Source: Candidatus Gastranaerophilales bacterium
GTDB taxonomy: Bacteria > Cyanobacteriota > Vampirovibrionia > Gastranaerophilales > Gastranaerophilaceae
Direction: 5' to 3'
Assembly: GCA_944325095.1 (NCBI GenBank)
Contig: CALUYV010000015.1
Coordinates: forward strand, 1 to 35,819
DNA length: 35,819 nucleotides
Numbering within the stretch: position 1 is the stretch's first letter; each line of letters begins with the position of its first letter. The position numbers and the translations under genes were made by a program. The notes beneath the pieces were generated by a model. The model did not search any database, had not been told where the DNA came from, and saw only the letters and a list, made by a program, of their open reading frames with translations. Positions 16,312 through 25,069 of the stretch are shown one piece after another.

Positions 16312-18471
16312 TTAGTGGCAGCAAGAGCAAGAACCACATTCACAAGCAAGTGTATTTTTTGCTTCTTCCAAACGAACTTTAATACGTCCATCTACTGCAA
16401 TACCTTCACCTGTTTTTTCAGAAATCAATAACGGGTTGATATCCAACTCATCAATGAAGTTAAAATCGTGAACAAGTTGAGATAATCTCAACAGAGTTTC
16501 TTCAATTTGTTCCATTTGTGCAGGTGTTGTACCTCTTGCACCTTCTAACAATTTATATGCTTTAACGGATTTAATCATTTCTTTAGCATCAACATCAGTC
16601 AACGGAGCAATTCTAAATGTTACATCTTTCATAACTTCAATAAATACACCGCCTAAACCGAACATCATCATAGGGCCGTATTGAGGATCTGTTGCAATAC
16701 CGCAAACCATTTCACGGTTGCCTTTTACCATTTCCTGAATAATCACGCCTTCCAATCCGTCAATCAAACCTTTTTCGGTTAATTTAGAGATTAAATCACG
16801 ATATTCTGCTCTTAACTGTTCTTCAGACTGAATATTTACTCTTACACCGCCGACATCTGTTTTGTGAGAAGTTGTTTTTGAAGTCATTTTCATTACAACA
16901 GGATATCCGATTGAATTTCCGATTGTAATTGCTTCTTCTTCGGTTGTTGCAAAACCTGATTTACAAACTCTGATGCCGTAAGCGTCTAATACATCAATTG
17001 ATTCACGTGTGGTCAATTGAGCACGATCTTCCGATAATGCTTGTCTGATAATTTTCTTTGCTCTTTCAGTATCAACATCATAAACAGGAATTTTGCCTTC
17101 CGGTCTTTCCATCCACAATCTCTGCTGATTAAGTCTGTTCAAGCCGTCTGCTGCTTCTTCCGCATACATAAAGAACGGAACATTAACATCCATATCTGAC
17201 AATTGAGAGAAGAATTCACTCTTAGTCATAAATACACCGATAACCGGTTTTTCCGGATGTTCTGCTTTAATTTCCATAACAGCCTTAGCAACATCGATAT
17301 CTTTCAAACCTAAGAACGGCAGATAGATTACAATAATCATATCAACATTTTCATCTGCAATAACAGTTTCCAGTGTCTGCTTGTAGTGTTCAATAGGTGC
17401 TGATGCAATCATATCAATAGGGTTTTTTACAGATGCTGCAGAAGGTAAGAAACTTCTTAATTTTTCTTTTGTAGCATCAGTAATTTTAGCCATCTGCATA
17501 CCGTATTCGCAAACAGCATCAGTAGCCATAATACCAGGGCCGCCTGAGTTTGTAATAATTGCTACTCTGTCGCCTTTTGGAATAGGGCAGTTTGCAAATA
17601 CTTTTGCTGTTGCAAACAGATTTTTCAAAGAGTATTCTCTGATAACACCTGATTGCTGCAATAATGCGTTAGCTGCCTTATCTGCACCTGCCAATGATCC
17701 TGTGTGAGATGATGCAGCTGATGCTCCAGCTGCTGAACGACCAGCCTTAAGAGCAAGTACAGGTTTTTTCTTAGAAATTCTTGATGCAAGTTTTCTGAAA
17801 TTTGAAGGATTCTGGATTGATTCCATATAAAGAAGAATCTGCTCAACATCTTCTTCATTTTCCCAGTATTCAAGAGCAGTTTCAGCATTGACATCTGCCT
17901 GATTACCTATTGAAATAAACTGTGCAAAACCGAGGTTAAGGTCTTTTAATATATTCAAAATACCTCCGCCTAAAGCACCGGATTGTGAAACAAAACCGAT
18001 ATTGCCGCGTTCAGGCAAAGATTCTGCAAAACATCCGTCCATTCTGATATCAGGGTGAGTATTTACAACACCGAGGCAGTTTGGACCGACGCATCTCATA
18101 CCGTATTCTCTTACTTTTTCAAGTAATTGTTTTTCAAGTTCTGCACCTTCTTTACCGGTTTCTTTAAAACCAGCTGTTATTATACATAAACCTTTAATTC
18201 CTTTTTCGTGGCATTGATCTATTGTACCGAGTACAAATTTCGCATTTACAACAATAATTGCAAGATCAACTTCTCCAGGAATATCATTTACTGTCTGATA
18301 TGCCTGTAAACCTTCTATAATCCCGCCTTTAGGGTTAACCGGATAAATTTTTCCGTTAAATTTGTACTCCTGTAATCTTTTCATAATGTCAGAACCGATT
18401 GTGTGTTCTTTCGTTGAAGCACCGACAACCGCAATTGACTTTGGTTTCATAATTTTGTCTAAAATGTTCAT
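16312..18471 (-). CDS. ADP-forming acyl-CoA (acetyl-CoA) synthetase, fused subunits
   Basis: This enzyme converts an acyl-CoA, ADP and phosphate to the acid, CoA and ATP, which gives ATP in fermenters. The 719 residues hold the alpha part first: a CoA-binding Rossmann domain (1-130; KSIAVVGASTKEHTIG) and flavodoxin-like ligase domains. The phospho-histidine is H256 in SSHTGSLAG. The beta ATP-grasp part runs from about 480, with SHKTDVGGV and INPLL near the end. The ATG at 18471 has GAAAGGA 6 nt upstream; an ATG six codons earlier places that site inside the gene and is rejected. No GNAT domain is present, unlike the E. coli Pat relative. The last ten residues, CECGSCSCCH, form an odd cysteine-rich tail. 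Confidence 0.92.
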   Translation of the reverse strand: MNILDKIMKPKSIAVVGASTKEHTIGSDIMKRLQEYKFNGKIYPVNPKGGIIEGLQAYQTVNDIPGEVDLAIIVVNAKFVLGTIDQCHEKGIKGLCIITAGFKETGKEGAELEKQLLEKVREYGMRCVGPNCLGVVNTHPDIRMDGCFAESLPERGNIGFVSQSGALGGGILNILKDLNLGFAQFISIGNQADVNAETALEYWENEEDVEQILLYMESIQNPSNFRKLASRISKKKPVLALKAGRSAAGASAASSHTGSLAGADKAANALLQQSGVIREYSLKNLFATAKVFANCPIPKGDRVAIITNSGGPGIMATDAVCEYGMQMAKITDATKEKLRSFLPSAASVKNPIDMIASAPIEHYKQTLETVIADENVDMIIVIYLPFLGLKDIDVAKAVMEIKAEHPEKPVIGVFMTKSEFFSQLSDMDVNVPFFMYAEEAADGLNRLNQQRLWMERPEGKIPVYDVDTERAKKIIRQALSEDRAQLTTRESIDVLDAYGIRVCKSGFATTEEEAITIGNSIGYPVVMKMTSKTTSHKTDVGGVRVNIQSEEQLRAEYRDLISKLTEKGLIDGLEGVIIQEMVKGNREMVCGIATDPQYGPMMMFGLGGVFIEVMKDVTFRIAPLTDVDAKEMIKSVKAYKLLEGARGTTPAQMEQIEETLLRLSQLVHDFNFIDELDINPLLISEKTGEGIAVDGRIKVRLEEAKNTLACECGSCSCCH

Positions 18472-18500
18472 GTTTTGTCCTTTCCTCATAATTTACATGA

Positions 18501-18935
18501 TTATATTTCATCTTCATCTTGTAATGATTTTAGAAATTTGTTACCTATATTTTTAAAAAAGTCTTTAACATTTACTGTTTTTGAAGCAAATTTGTCATTA
18601 TAGGAATTAATAGTTTCCCTGGCAACTGCAGCATATAAATCTGTTGTACTGTCGCCCTGATCAAGTGCCTGAGCATTTGTTATAATGTTTTTTATAAAAG
18701 GTTTATTTTTTCTGCCCGCATGCTGCATTTTTTGAGCAACAAAAACAATCGAATCACCTTTAAAATCCTGTTTTATAAATAAATCAAAAGGCTTGTCGCA
18801 AAGTTCTTTTGATATGGAATCATAAGCCTTTCTTACATATTTGCAAGGATTATAACTCAAGTCATTAACAATATTTATACGACCCTGAAAAGTCTGGTTA
18901 TTTGATTGTACATTTGAGATGGCTGGTACTTGCAT
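18501..18935 (-). CDS. Hypothetical protein with MQVPAIS N-terminus
   Basis: This 144-residue protein is not in a family I can name. It opens MQVPAISNVQSNNQTFQG, close to the M-[KQ]-[IV]-x-x-[IV]-S start of the genes at 2695, 3177 and 33178, followed by a phenylalanine-glycine pair. The body is mixed and soluble, with SIVFVAQKMQ near 60-70 and an acidic C-terminus (SLQDEDEI). No membrane segment or signal peptide is visible. AAGGAG lies 8 nt before the ATG. It sits 19 nt after the radical SAM gene and 29 nt before the acyl-CoA synthetase, so all three may be one transcript. Function is unknown. Confidence 0.8.
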   Translation of the reverse strand: MQVPAISNVQSNNQTFQGRINIVNDLSYNPCKYVRKAYDSISKELCDKPFDLFIKQDFKGDSIVFVAQKMQHAGRKNKPFIKNIITNAQALDQGDSTTDLYAAVARETINSYNDKFASKTVNVKDFFKNIGNKFLKSLQDEDEI

Positions 18936-18954
18936 AATTTTTACTCCTTAAACT

Positions 18955-19590
18955 TTAGTATCCGTTAACAATCCACTCTCTCACTCTTAAATCAGCCCCG
19001 AGATTTTTGGCAATTTTTGCACATGCCAAAATATCAAGCCTTCTGCCTTTATATCCGTCAACAACAGAAGCAACTGTATGAATACCTGACTCAACACAAC
19101 ACTTGATAAAATTTTTAACTTCATCATAAGCATTTTCAAATTTTGGCTGTGAAAGTTCATCATACTCTGCGGATGTAGAACCGTTCAAACTTACGGAAAT
19201 TTCATCAATCAGTCCTTTAAGTTCAGGGGCGATATTTCTTTTATACACATAATTTGCGTGTCCGTTTGTATTAATTCTTATTTTGGTCTGCGGGTAATTA
19301 TCTTTAATATATTTTGCGACAGTTTTTAAAATATCAAGTTTGAGCAAAGGCTCGCCGTATCCGCAAAATACAACTTCATTTTTATAACCGCCGTGCGCAA
19401 AAGACTGTAATATTTTATTGAATTGCTCAATTACATCTTCCGCACCAAAATCCTCACTATCAAGCCACAATTTCTGTCCGCAAACATCATCTTTATCTTT
19501 TCTCAAACAGAAAATACAATCATTTGTGCAGCGATTAGTGAGATTAATATATATTTTATTTTCCAGTGTATAAACCAGAATATTTGACAT
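18955..19590 (-). CDS. TatD-associated type radical SAM protein
   Basis: This is a short radical SAM enzyme of 211 residues. The cluster motif CTNDCIFC gives C21, C25 and C28, and YINLTNRC just before it matches the TatD-linked radical SAM group. VVFCGYGEPLLKLDIL near 73-88 is the SAM-binding GGE-like strand, and IRINTNGHANYVYKRN follows. There is no C-terminal SPASM domain. Proteins of this group often sit next to tatD, which is not seen here. AAAGGA lies 6 nt before the ATG. The substrate is unknown in the family. The next genes downstream are a tagged unknown and the acyl-CoA synthetase. Confidence 0.82.
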   Translation of the reverse strand: MSNILVYTLENKIYINLTNRCTNDCIFCLRKDKDDVCGQKLWLDSEDFGAEDVIEQFNKILQSFAHGGYKNEVVFCGYGEPLLKLDILKTVAKYIKDNYPQTKIRINTNGHANYVYKRNIAPELKGLIDEISVSLNGSTSAEYDELSQPKFENAYDEVKNFIKCCVESGIHTVASVVDGYKGRRLDILACAKIAKNLGADLRVREWIVNGY

Positions 19591-19664
19591 GTCATATCCT
19601 TTCGTACACTATTATTATCGTACGCACAATATCAAAATACAAGAATATATTTTTAAATATATCA

Positions 19665-20888
19665 TTATAAATTTTCGTCAGCTTCGTAAGTTAAAATTGT
19701 ATAATTATCAATATCCTTTTTCTTTATCAAAAATTTCGGTTTTCTGGCATCTCCTGAGGGCTGGTGCCCTTGTTTAAATTCAGACAAAACTTCATTCATA
19801 TTAACTTTGTTTAATTCAAGAATCGCCATCTTTTTAAACCGCACCGAATGCTTCATTCTTTCTTTATATGAAATATGTCCGCCTATTTCATAGTGTTCAC
19901 CCGTAAGTTCCATACGCATTATTGCCATTTCAGAATTTCTTGAAGTATCTTTTATCGTTTCATGTTCATAGATTATATACCAGAGTTTTTCATTTGATGA
20001 AATCGCTTCCAGAACATTTTTTTGATCATTCCCCGGAGCATCTTTTTTGATAATATCTGAAGATTTTAAATCACCGTAAAACTTACCGCCGTCAAATCGC
20101 AAATCAAAATCAAGCCTGCCGGATTTGTTTTTGTTTCCTGTATAAACAATCTCTGTAATCTTTTCTTGTTCTAAAAATTTATTAAAAAGAAATTCAAGAT
20201 ACCAGCCTGCCCATTCTGTTTCTTTCCACTTTGCCCAGCCTGCTTCCTTCATTTCGGAAATTGCTTCCTGAGCAGTTATCCATTTATTAAAAGGAAACCT
20301 TGCATTAAAATTTTTAAAAATCTCAAGCAAAGAATTTCCTTTTACCTGACCGGTTAAATATTGTTTAAAATTTTGTGCGGCAACAACTGTAATATGATTT
20401 TTATTTTTGTCGATTTTTTCAAAAATACCATTTTCAACCGCCTGGTAAATATCATTTGAATAAACATGCGCAGCACTGGAATTGCATTTATTTTTCAGAT
20501 AATCATCCGTATTAAACTCTGCAAAAAGAATTATATCGTTATAATGATAAATACCAATCAGTCTTATATTCGTATTTGGTTTGTTTTTATATTCATTATA
20601 AAAATCTTTAAACCATTGTTTCAACTGGCATCGTTTTTTAAACAGCGGATGAGGATTTCCTAAATATGTAATAGAGGATGTCAAAAAATATTCTTTTATT
20701 TCGCTGCCGGTATATACATAAATCGTCTTTCCGTTATAGTTTTCAATTTCGCAGCCTGTACCGAGATATTTTTTATAAACATTCAAAATATCCTCCCGTT
20801 TAGTCAGCGGCTGGTCATAATCCAGAACAATTGTTTTGTCATTATTAATCTGCTCGTTTTTGACAGATTGTTTTTGTTTTTTAATCAT
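19665..20888 (-). CDS. Probable type II restriction endonuclease, PD-(D/E)XK-like
   Basis: The 407-residue protein lies 8 nt downstream of a cytosine-5 methyltransferase, the standard place for its cognate nuclease. A PD-(D/E)XK-like core is visible: E232 in a helix (WYLEFLFNKF), then GRLDFDL (D260, D262), then GDLKSSD with D273-x-K275 in the pattern D-(10-13)-DxK. The first 190 residues are rich in aromatic and lysine residues and may recognise DNA. I do not recognise a named restriction family, so the target site is unknown. The ATG at 20888 is chosen for its AAGGAG, 4 nt upstream; a TTG at 20912 would overlap the methyltransferase. A DNA-cutting role is inferred from context and motif. Confidence 0.75.
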   Translation of the reverse strand: MIKKQKQSVKNEQINNDKTIVLDYDQPLTKREDILNVYKKYLGTGCEIENYNGKTIYVYTGSEIKEYFLTSSITYLGNPHPLFKKRCQLKQWFKDFYNEYKNKPNTNIRLIGIYHYNDIILFAEFNTDDYLKNKCNSSAAHVYSNDIYQAVENGIFEKIDKNKNHITVVAAQNFKQYLTGQVKGNSLLEIFKNFNARFPFNKWITAQEAISEMKEAGWAKWKETEWAGWYLEFLFNKFLEQEKITEIVYTGNKNKSGRLDFDLRFDGGKFYGDLKSSDIIKKDAPGNDQKNVLEAISSNEKLWYIIYEHETIKDTSRNSEMAIMRMELTGEHYEIGGHISYKERMKHSVRFKKMAILELNKVNMNEVLSEFKQGHQPSGDARKPKFLIKKKDIDNYTILTYEADENL

Positions 20889-20896
20889 AAAACTCC

Positions 20897-22063
20897 TTAA
20901 CCGCTTACGCAATCAAACAACTGCTTTGCAAGATATTCCACACAATTCACATTGACTGCATTGCCAAACTGTTTATAGGCCTGATGGTCATTGGAATTCG
21001 GAATAAAAGTATCCGGAAAACTCTGTAATCTTGCGACTTCCCGCGGAGTTAAACGTCTTTTGTAACGGCCGATAATAGGAATATGAACCATTGCAACCAG
21101 CGCAGGAAATGTATCCGGTCTTTTAACCCTTATTCCTGACGGTCTGAATTGAATTATTCCATCCCAGATAGTCGAAATACTTTCTCCTGCCTGCCATTCA
21201 AATTTTCTTTCCGTTGGAGTGAAATCCTCAAGATAATCCCACTTTTTAAGCCATTTATCAAGAAATTTTTTATTGTTTAAATAAAGATTTCTGTTTTTGC
21301 GGCAAAAGTCCGCTTTCCATTTCGGATACTCATCAAGGCTGTAATCCTGGCCAAATTCAAAAGACCATATAGGAAAACCTATAACTTTTTCTTTTATTCC
21401 GTTATAAAACTCATCCCAGCAGGTAAGAACCTTATTTTCATGCTCGCTTATTGAATACTTTTCATCGGCAGATTCTTCAAGAATCCCGCTTTGATATATA
21501 TTTAATGCAGTTTTATCTTTTCGAGGAATTACAACATTTATTTCCTCGCTGTAAATATCCCTGCGAACTCCGAGAATATAAACCCTTTCTCTTAATTGCG
21601 GCACACCTAACTGATGCGGGCTCATTATAACCGGTTTTATATTGTACCCCAGCTCTTCCAGCGTACCTTTTATAACATTCCATGTATTACCTTTATCATG
21701 CGACATAAGATTTCTCACATTTTCAAGCATAATAAATTCAGGTTTGGTACTTTTTAAAATTCTGACAATTTGAAAAAATAAAGTCCCTTTTGTTTCATCA
21801 GCAAACCCCATCTGCTTGCCGGCTTTTGAAAATGCCTGACAAGGAAAACCTCCGCAAAGCACCTGATACTGCGGAATTTCAGTTTCAGACAGTTTTGTAA
21901 CATCAAGATTTGAATCTATATTATAATTTTCCATATAGGTTTGAATTGCATATTCATCAATTTCGGAAGCAAGCACACAAACTCCGCCCAGAGCGCACAT
22001 TGCCTGATGAAATCCGCCTATACCCGAAAATAAATCTATAAATCTAAACCCTCTTTTTAGCAT
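20897..22063 (-). CDS. DNA (cytosine-5-)-methyltransferase
   Basis: This is a type II C5 cytosine methyltransferase, 388 residues, with all main motifs in order. FIDLFSGIGGFHQ is motif I (SAM binding, from residue 9), GGFPCQAFSKAG is motif IV with nucleophile C75, ENV is motif VI with E114, and QLRERVYILG is motif VIII (Q156, R158, R160). RRLTPREVARLQSFPDTF is motif IX, and QFGNAVNVN is motif X. The target recognition domain lies between, about 180-310, and defines an unknown sequence. It protects the chromosome from the downstream nuclease. AGAGGG precedes the ATG closely, and the glycosylase stop is 12 nt upstream, so it shares that operon. Confidence 0.96.
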   Translation of the reverse strand: MLKRGFRFIDLFSGIGGFHQAMCALGGVCVLASEIDEYAIQTYMENYNIDSNLDVTKLSETEIPQYQVLCGGFPCQAFSKAGKQMGFADETKGTLFFQIVRILKSTKPEFIMLENVRNLMSHDKGNTWNVIKGTLEELGYNIKPVIMSPHQLGVPQLRERVYILGVRRDIYSEEINVVIPRKDKTALNIYQSGILEESADEKYSISEHENKVLTCWDEFYNGIKEKVIGFPIWSFEFGQDYSLDEYPKWKADFCRKNRNLYLNNKKFLDKWLKKWDYLEDFTPTERKFEWQAGESISTIWDGIIQFRPSGIRVKRPDTFPALVAMVHIPIIGRYKRRLTPREVARLQSFPDTFIPNSNDHQAYKQFGNAVNVNCVEYLAKQLFDCVSG

Positions 22064-22075
22064 TATCCCTCTAAC

Positions 22076-22666
22076 TTAATCCAATTGATCATAAACCCTG
22101 CGAACCTCTTTTATATCCTGCCACATAAGCCATTTTGGAGAACCTTTTTCTCTGCTGTCATTACGAAGCAGGTAAGACGGATGAAATATAGGCATCATTT
22201 TTGAAAAATACGGGCCTTCAAACCATTTTCCCCTTATTTTTGTTATTCCTAATTTTGTATCAATAAAAGAATGAACCGCAACTCTTCCGCAAAGAAGAAT
22301 TATTCTCGGCTGAAGAATTTTCACCTGTGCATCCAAATACTCGGAACACGCAAGTTTTTCATCCGGCAGCGGATCTCTGTTATCGGGCGGACGGCACTTC
22401 AAAGTATTGCAGATATATATATTTTCTTTTCTTGAAAACCCGACACAACCGAGAATTTTATCAAGCAGCTGTCCTGCTTTCCCGACAAACGGCTCGCCCT
22501 GCATATCTTCATAATACCCCGGAGCCTCACCGATTAACATCAATTTAGAATTCGGAACACCGCCTGAGAAAACCGTATTTGTTTTTGTTTCACCCAGCGG
22601 ACACTTATGACATTTCAGGCACTTTTCTTTTATTTCCGATAATGCTTTATCGTATTCGGTTTCCAT
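22076..22666 (-). CDS. Uracil-DNA glycosylase, family 4
   Basis: The enzyme removes uracil from DNA in base excision repair. It has 196 residues, normal for family 4 (UDGa/b-like) enzymes with an iron-sulfur cluster. Motif A is GEAPGYYEDMQGEPFVGKAG (from residue 46) and motif B is HPSYLLR near 161. The cluster cysteines are visible as the CxxC at C19/C22 plus C91 (LKCRPPDN) and C107. It starts 2 nt after the M16 peptidase stop, with GAGGAAGC as ribosome site inside that gene. The C5 methyltransferase follows after 12 nt, which is notable because C5 methylation raises deamination risk. Confidence 0.94.
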   Translation of the reverse strand: METEYDKALSEIKEKCLKCHKCPLGETKTNTVFSGGVPNSKLMLIGEAPGYYEDMQGEPFVGKAGQLLDKILGCVGFSRKENIYICNTLKCRPPDNRDPLPDEKLACSEYLDAQVKILQPRIILLCGRVAVHSFIDTKLGITKIRGKWFEGPYFSKMMPIFHPSYLLRNDSREKGSPKWLMWQDIKEVRRVYDQLD

Positions 22667-22668
22667 TA

Positions 22669-24000
22669 CTATGCTTCCTCCGGAACCAGAACGGAAATAA
22701 CCGCATTCTCAACAGATAAATATTTCCTTATCACATTTTCCAAATCATCCACTGTGATATCAGAAAGCAATTTAAGATAATCTTCTATTAACTTTAAACC
22801 GCCGCAAACCGTCATGTGATAGCCGATTGTTTCACCGATTTCCGAAACTGTTTCCGCCGCATAAGCAAATCTTGACTTTGTTCTTTTTTTCGCTTTAGAA
22901 AGTTCTTCTTCTGTAATTCTGTTATCCAGCAGTCCGGACAATTCTTTTTTTATAAGTTCAATTGCTCTGTCCTTTGCTTCAGGAGAAAAATTAGCCTGAA
23001 TAAAGAAATTGTTTCCGTCTTTGAATTGATAATGTTCAGTACCGACAATATTAAATATTTTTTCCGGAAGTTTTTCAATTAAGTTCTGCTGAAGGCGGGA
23101 ACTTGACCCATCTCCAAAAATTAAACTGATTAAATCCAGACAGATACTTTCTTTCAATTCACATGCCTTAGGCCCTAACCAGCCGAACATCATATAGGAA
23201 GTTCCGACATTTGAGGCTGTTTCTATATATTTTGTTTCCTGAACAGGTTTATCAATTCCTGATTCAATAGTTTTTGAAGGCAGCCTGTCAGGAAAATTAA
23301 ATTTCTCACAAATTGTATTTAAAACAGACTCATGGTCAAAATCACCGACAACTATAGTTGTTAAATTTTCAGGAGTGTAAAAAGTCCTGTAATATTTGTC
23401 AATATCTTCTCTTGTTAACCGTGAAATAATCTCCGGAGTTCCGATAACATCACGTTTGTACGGGTGAGAATGATACATATTATAATTACATTGATTATAA
23501 ACTTTTGTCCACGGCTGATCTTTTCTCATCCTTATTTCTTCGATAACAACATGACGTTCTCTTTTATCGGTTACGGAATTATCATTAATATCAAACGGTG
23601 CCCCGAGTTCTTCAGATGGAAAAACAGGATCCATCATCATATCCGCATGAAGATCAATTGCGAGTTTGAAATTTTCATTATTTATACCTTTCGGAAGAGT
23701 TATATAATAAAAAGTATAATCTTTCCATGTTGCTGCATTAACTATTGCACCTTTTGACTCAAGCATTCTGTCAAATTCACCGACTTTATATGTATGGGTT
23801 CCTTTAAACATCAAGTGTTCAAGAAAATGTGATATACCATTATTTGTATCATCTTCGTTTATTGAACCGGTTTTTACCCAGGATGACACATTAACCATCA
23901 TACCTTCTTTATGTGCCAGAACTATCTTATGCCCGTTTTCTCTTTCATATACTTCGACTTCTTGTGTTAAATACGGATATTTTATTAATGTTTTTTTCAT
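22669..24000 (-). CDS. M16-family zinc peptidase
   Basis: This is a pitrilysin/processing-peptidase-like enzyme of 443 residues in the cytosol. The inverted zinc motif HFLEH gives H58, E61 and H62, and the distant ligand is E154 in HVVIEEIRM. A region around 131-147 (ELGAPFDINDNSV) is absent from typical members, lengthening the distance to that glutamate by about 17 residues. YHSHPYKRDVIGTPE near 180 is the conserved follow-on. The C-terminal half is the inactive repeat, with RTKSRFAYAAETVSEIGETIGYH near 370-395. AAGGTGA lies before the ATG. It is the first gene of the operon running to the restriction genes. The substrate is unknown. Confidence 0.92.
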   Translation of the reverse strand: MKKTLIKYPYLTQEVEVYERENGHKIVLAHKEGMMVNVSSWVKTGSINEDDTNNGISHFLEHLMFKGTHTYKVGEFDRMLESKGAIVNAATWKDYTFYYITLPKGINNENFKLAIDLHADMMMDPVFPSEELGAPFDINDNSVTDKRERHVVIEEIRMRKDQPWTKVYNQCNYNMYHSHPYKRDVIGTPEIISRLTREDIDKYYRTFYTPENLTTIVVGDFDHESVLNTICEKFNFPDRLPSKTIESGIDKPVQETKYIETASNVGTSYMMFGWLGPKACELKESICLDLISLIFGDGSSSRLQQNLIEKLPEKIFNIVGTEHYQFKDGNNFFIQANFSPEAKDRAIELIKKELSGLLDNRITEEELSKAKKRTKSRFAYAAETVSEIGETIGYHMTVCGGLKLIEDYLKLLSDITVDDLENVIRKYLSVENAVISVLVPEEA

Positions 24001-24111
24001 AACTTCACCTTATATATATTGAAATACTATAACATAATACCACTATTTTACAAAATATATCGGATTATAAAGGTAACTTTACAAAACAATACCGAATGTT
24101 ACGGATTTCAA

Positions 24112-24145
24112 TTGAAATGATTTTTTTTAATATATAATTAGATGT
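24112..24145 (+). promoter_or_regulatory. Promoter of the nanE operon, leaderless layout
   Basis: A perfect TATAAT (24133-24138) ends 7 nt before the nanE ATG, so the transcript would begin at the start codon. TTGAAA (24112-24117) is a -35 candidate at 15 bp. No Shine-Dalgarno sequence is present. The rest of the 145-nt divergent gap with the M16 gene is AT-rich with no other clear element. Confidence 0.55.
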
Positions 24146-24838
24146 ATGAAAAATATTTTAAACAGTATAAAAGGTGTAATAGTGGTTTCTGTTCAGGCAA
24201 TGCCGTCTGAACCTTTATATAGAGAAGAATGCATGCTTGCAATGATGAAATCTGTTGTAAACGGCGGAGCAGGCGGTTTAAGAGTTGCAGGAGTCAGAGA
24301 TGTCAAAAATGCAAAAAAAACATTTGACCTGCCTGTTATCGGACTTACTAAACCTAATGTAATTCCGAAAAACTGGAAAGAAATTGTCTATATTACACCG
24401 ACAATCAAAGATGTAATCAGCCTTGCTGAAGCCGGAGCCGATATTATTGCAATTGACGGCACACAAAGAAAACGTCCTGGAAATGAAAAACTGGAAGATT
24501 TAATAAAATATATTCATATAAATAAAAAGATTGCGATGGCTGATATTTCGACGGTTGAAGAAGGATTAAAAGCCGCGGAAGCCGGTGCGGATATTTTATC
24601 CACAACACTTGCCGGCTATACATTGGAATCTCTTGATTCTCCGGCTAATGAACCTGACTTCAATCTGTTAAAAAATCTTGCAGAGCAGGCACCTATACCG
24701 GTTGTACTTGAAGGAAGAATATGGACGCCGGCGCAGGTTGACAGGGCTTTTGCGCTCGGAGCGCATTGCGTTGTAATTGGTTCTGCAATTACAAGACCGC
24801 AATTAATTACAAAACGTTTTGTATTCAGAAGGGGTTAA
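24146..24838 (+). CDS. nanE: N-acetylmannosamine-6-phosphate 2-epimerase
   Basis: NanE converts ManNAc-6-phosphate to GlcNAc-6-phosphate, a step in sialic acid and ManNAc use. The 230-residue TIM-barrel has the family start IVVSVQAMPSEPLYREE followed by GGAGGLRVAG. IGLTKPN places the likely catalytic lysine at K69, and VVLEGRIWTP places the likely acid at E189; positions are by pattern, not structure. The final GAHCVVIGSAITRP is the phosphate-binding strand. There is no Shine-Dalgarno site, and a TATAAT lies 7 nt before the ATG. It leads an operon with a ROK kinase (24841-27137). No neuraminate lyase (nanA) or sialidase is in the window. Confidence 0.93.
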   Translation: MKNILNSIKGVIVVSVQAMPSEPLYREECMLAMMKSVVNGGAGGLRVAGVRDVKNAKKTFDLPVIGLTKPNVIPKNWKEIVYITPTIKDVISLAEAGADIIAIDGTQRKRPGNEKLEDLIKYIHINKKIAMADISTVEEGLKAAEAGADILSTTLAGYTLESLDSPANEPDFNLLKNLAEQAPIPVVLEGRIWTPAQVDRAFALGAHCVVIGSAITRPQLITKRFVFRRG

Positions 24839-24840
24839 TT

Positions 24841-25026
24841 ATGAAAATTTTTCCGTTAAAACTAATGTCAACTTATGATAAAGCAAAAAATTTGATAAAA
24901 ATTATTTCAGGAGAATTTACTCCGGACAAAATCCGCAATAAACCGGCGATTTCGGATAAAATTGCACCAAATAAACCGGATGAATTTATCTCTAAACAAA
25001 ATTTAAACATTGCCTCAAGCAAATAA
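24841..25026 (+). CDS. Very small hypothetical protein in the nanE operon
   Basis: The 61-residue protein starts MKIFPLKLMSTYDKAKNLIK and is basic (lysine-rich). No family is recognised and no membrane segment is visible. AAGGGG, 6 nt before the ATG, lies in the last codons of nanE. The gene is 2 nt after nanE and 43 nt before the ROK kinase, a coupled layout that supports it being real. The MKI opening is similar to, but weaker than, the MKIxxIS tag of other unknowns here. Function is unknown. Confidence 0.65.
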   Translation: MKIFPLKLMSTYDKAKNLIKIISGEFTPDKIRNKPAISDKIAPNKPDEFISKQNLNIASSK

Positions 25027-25069
25027 ACATCCGGCAGCAGAGTATTTCAATATAAAAGGAGAGTAATTA

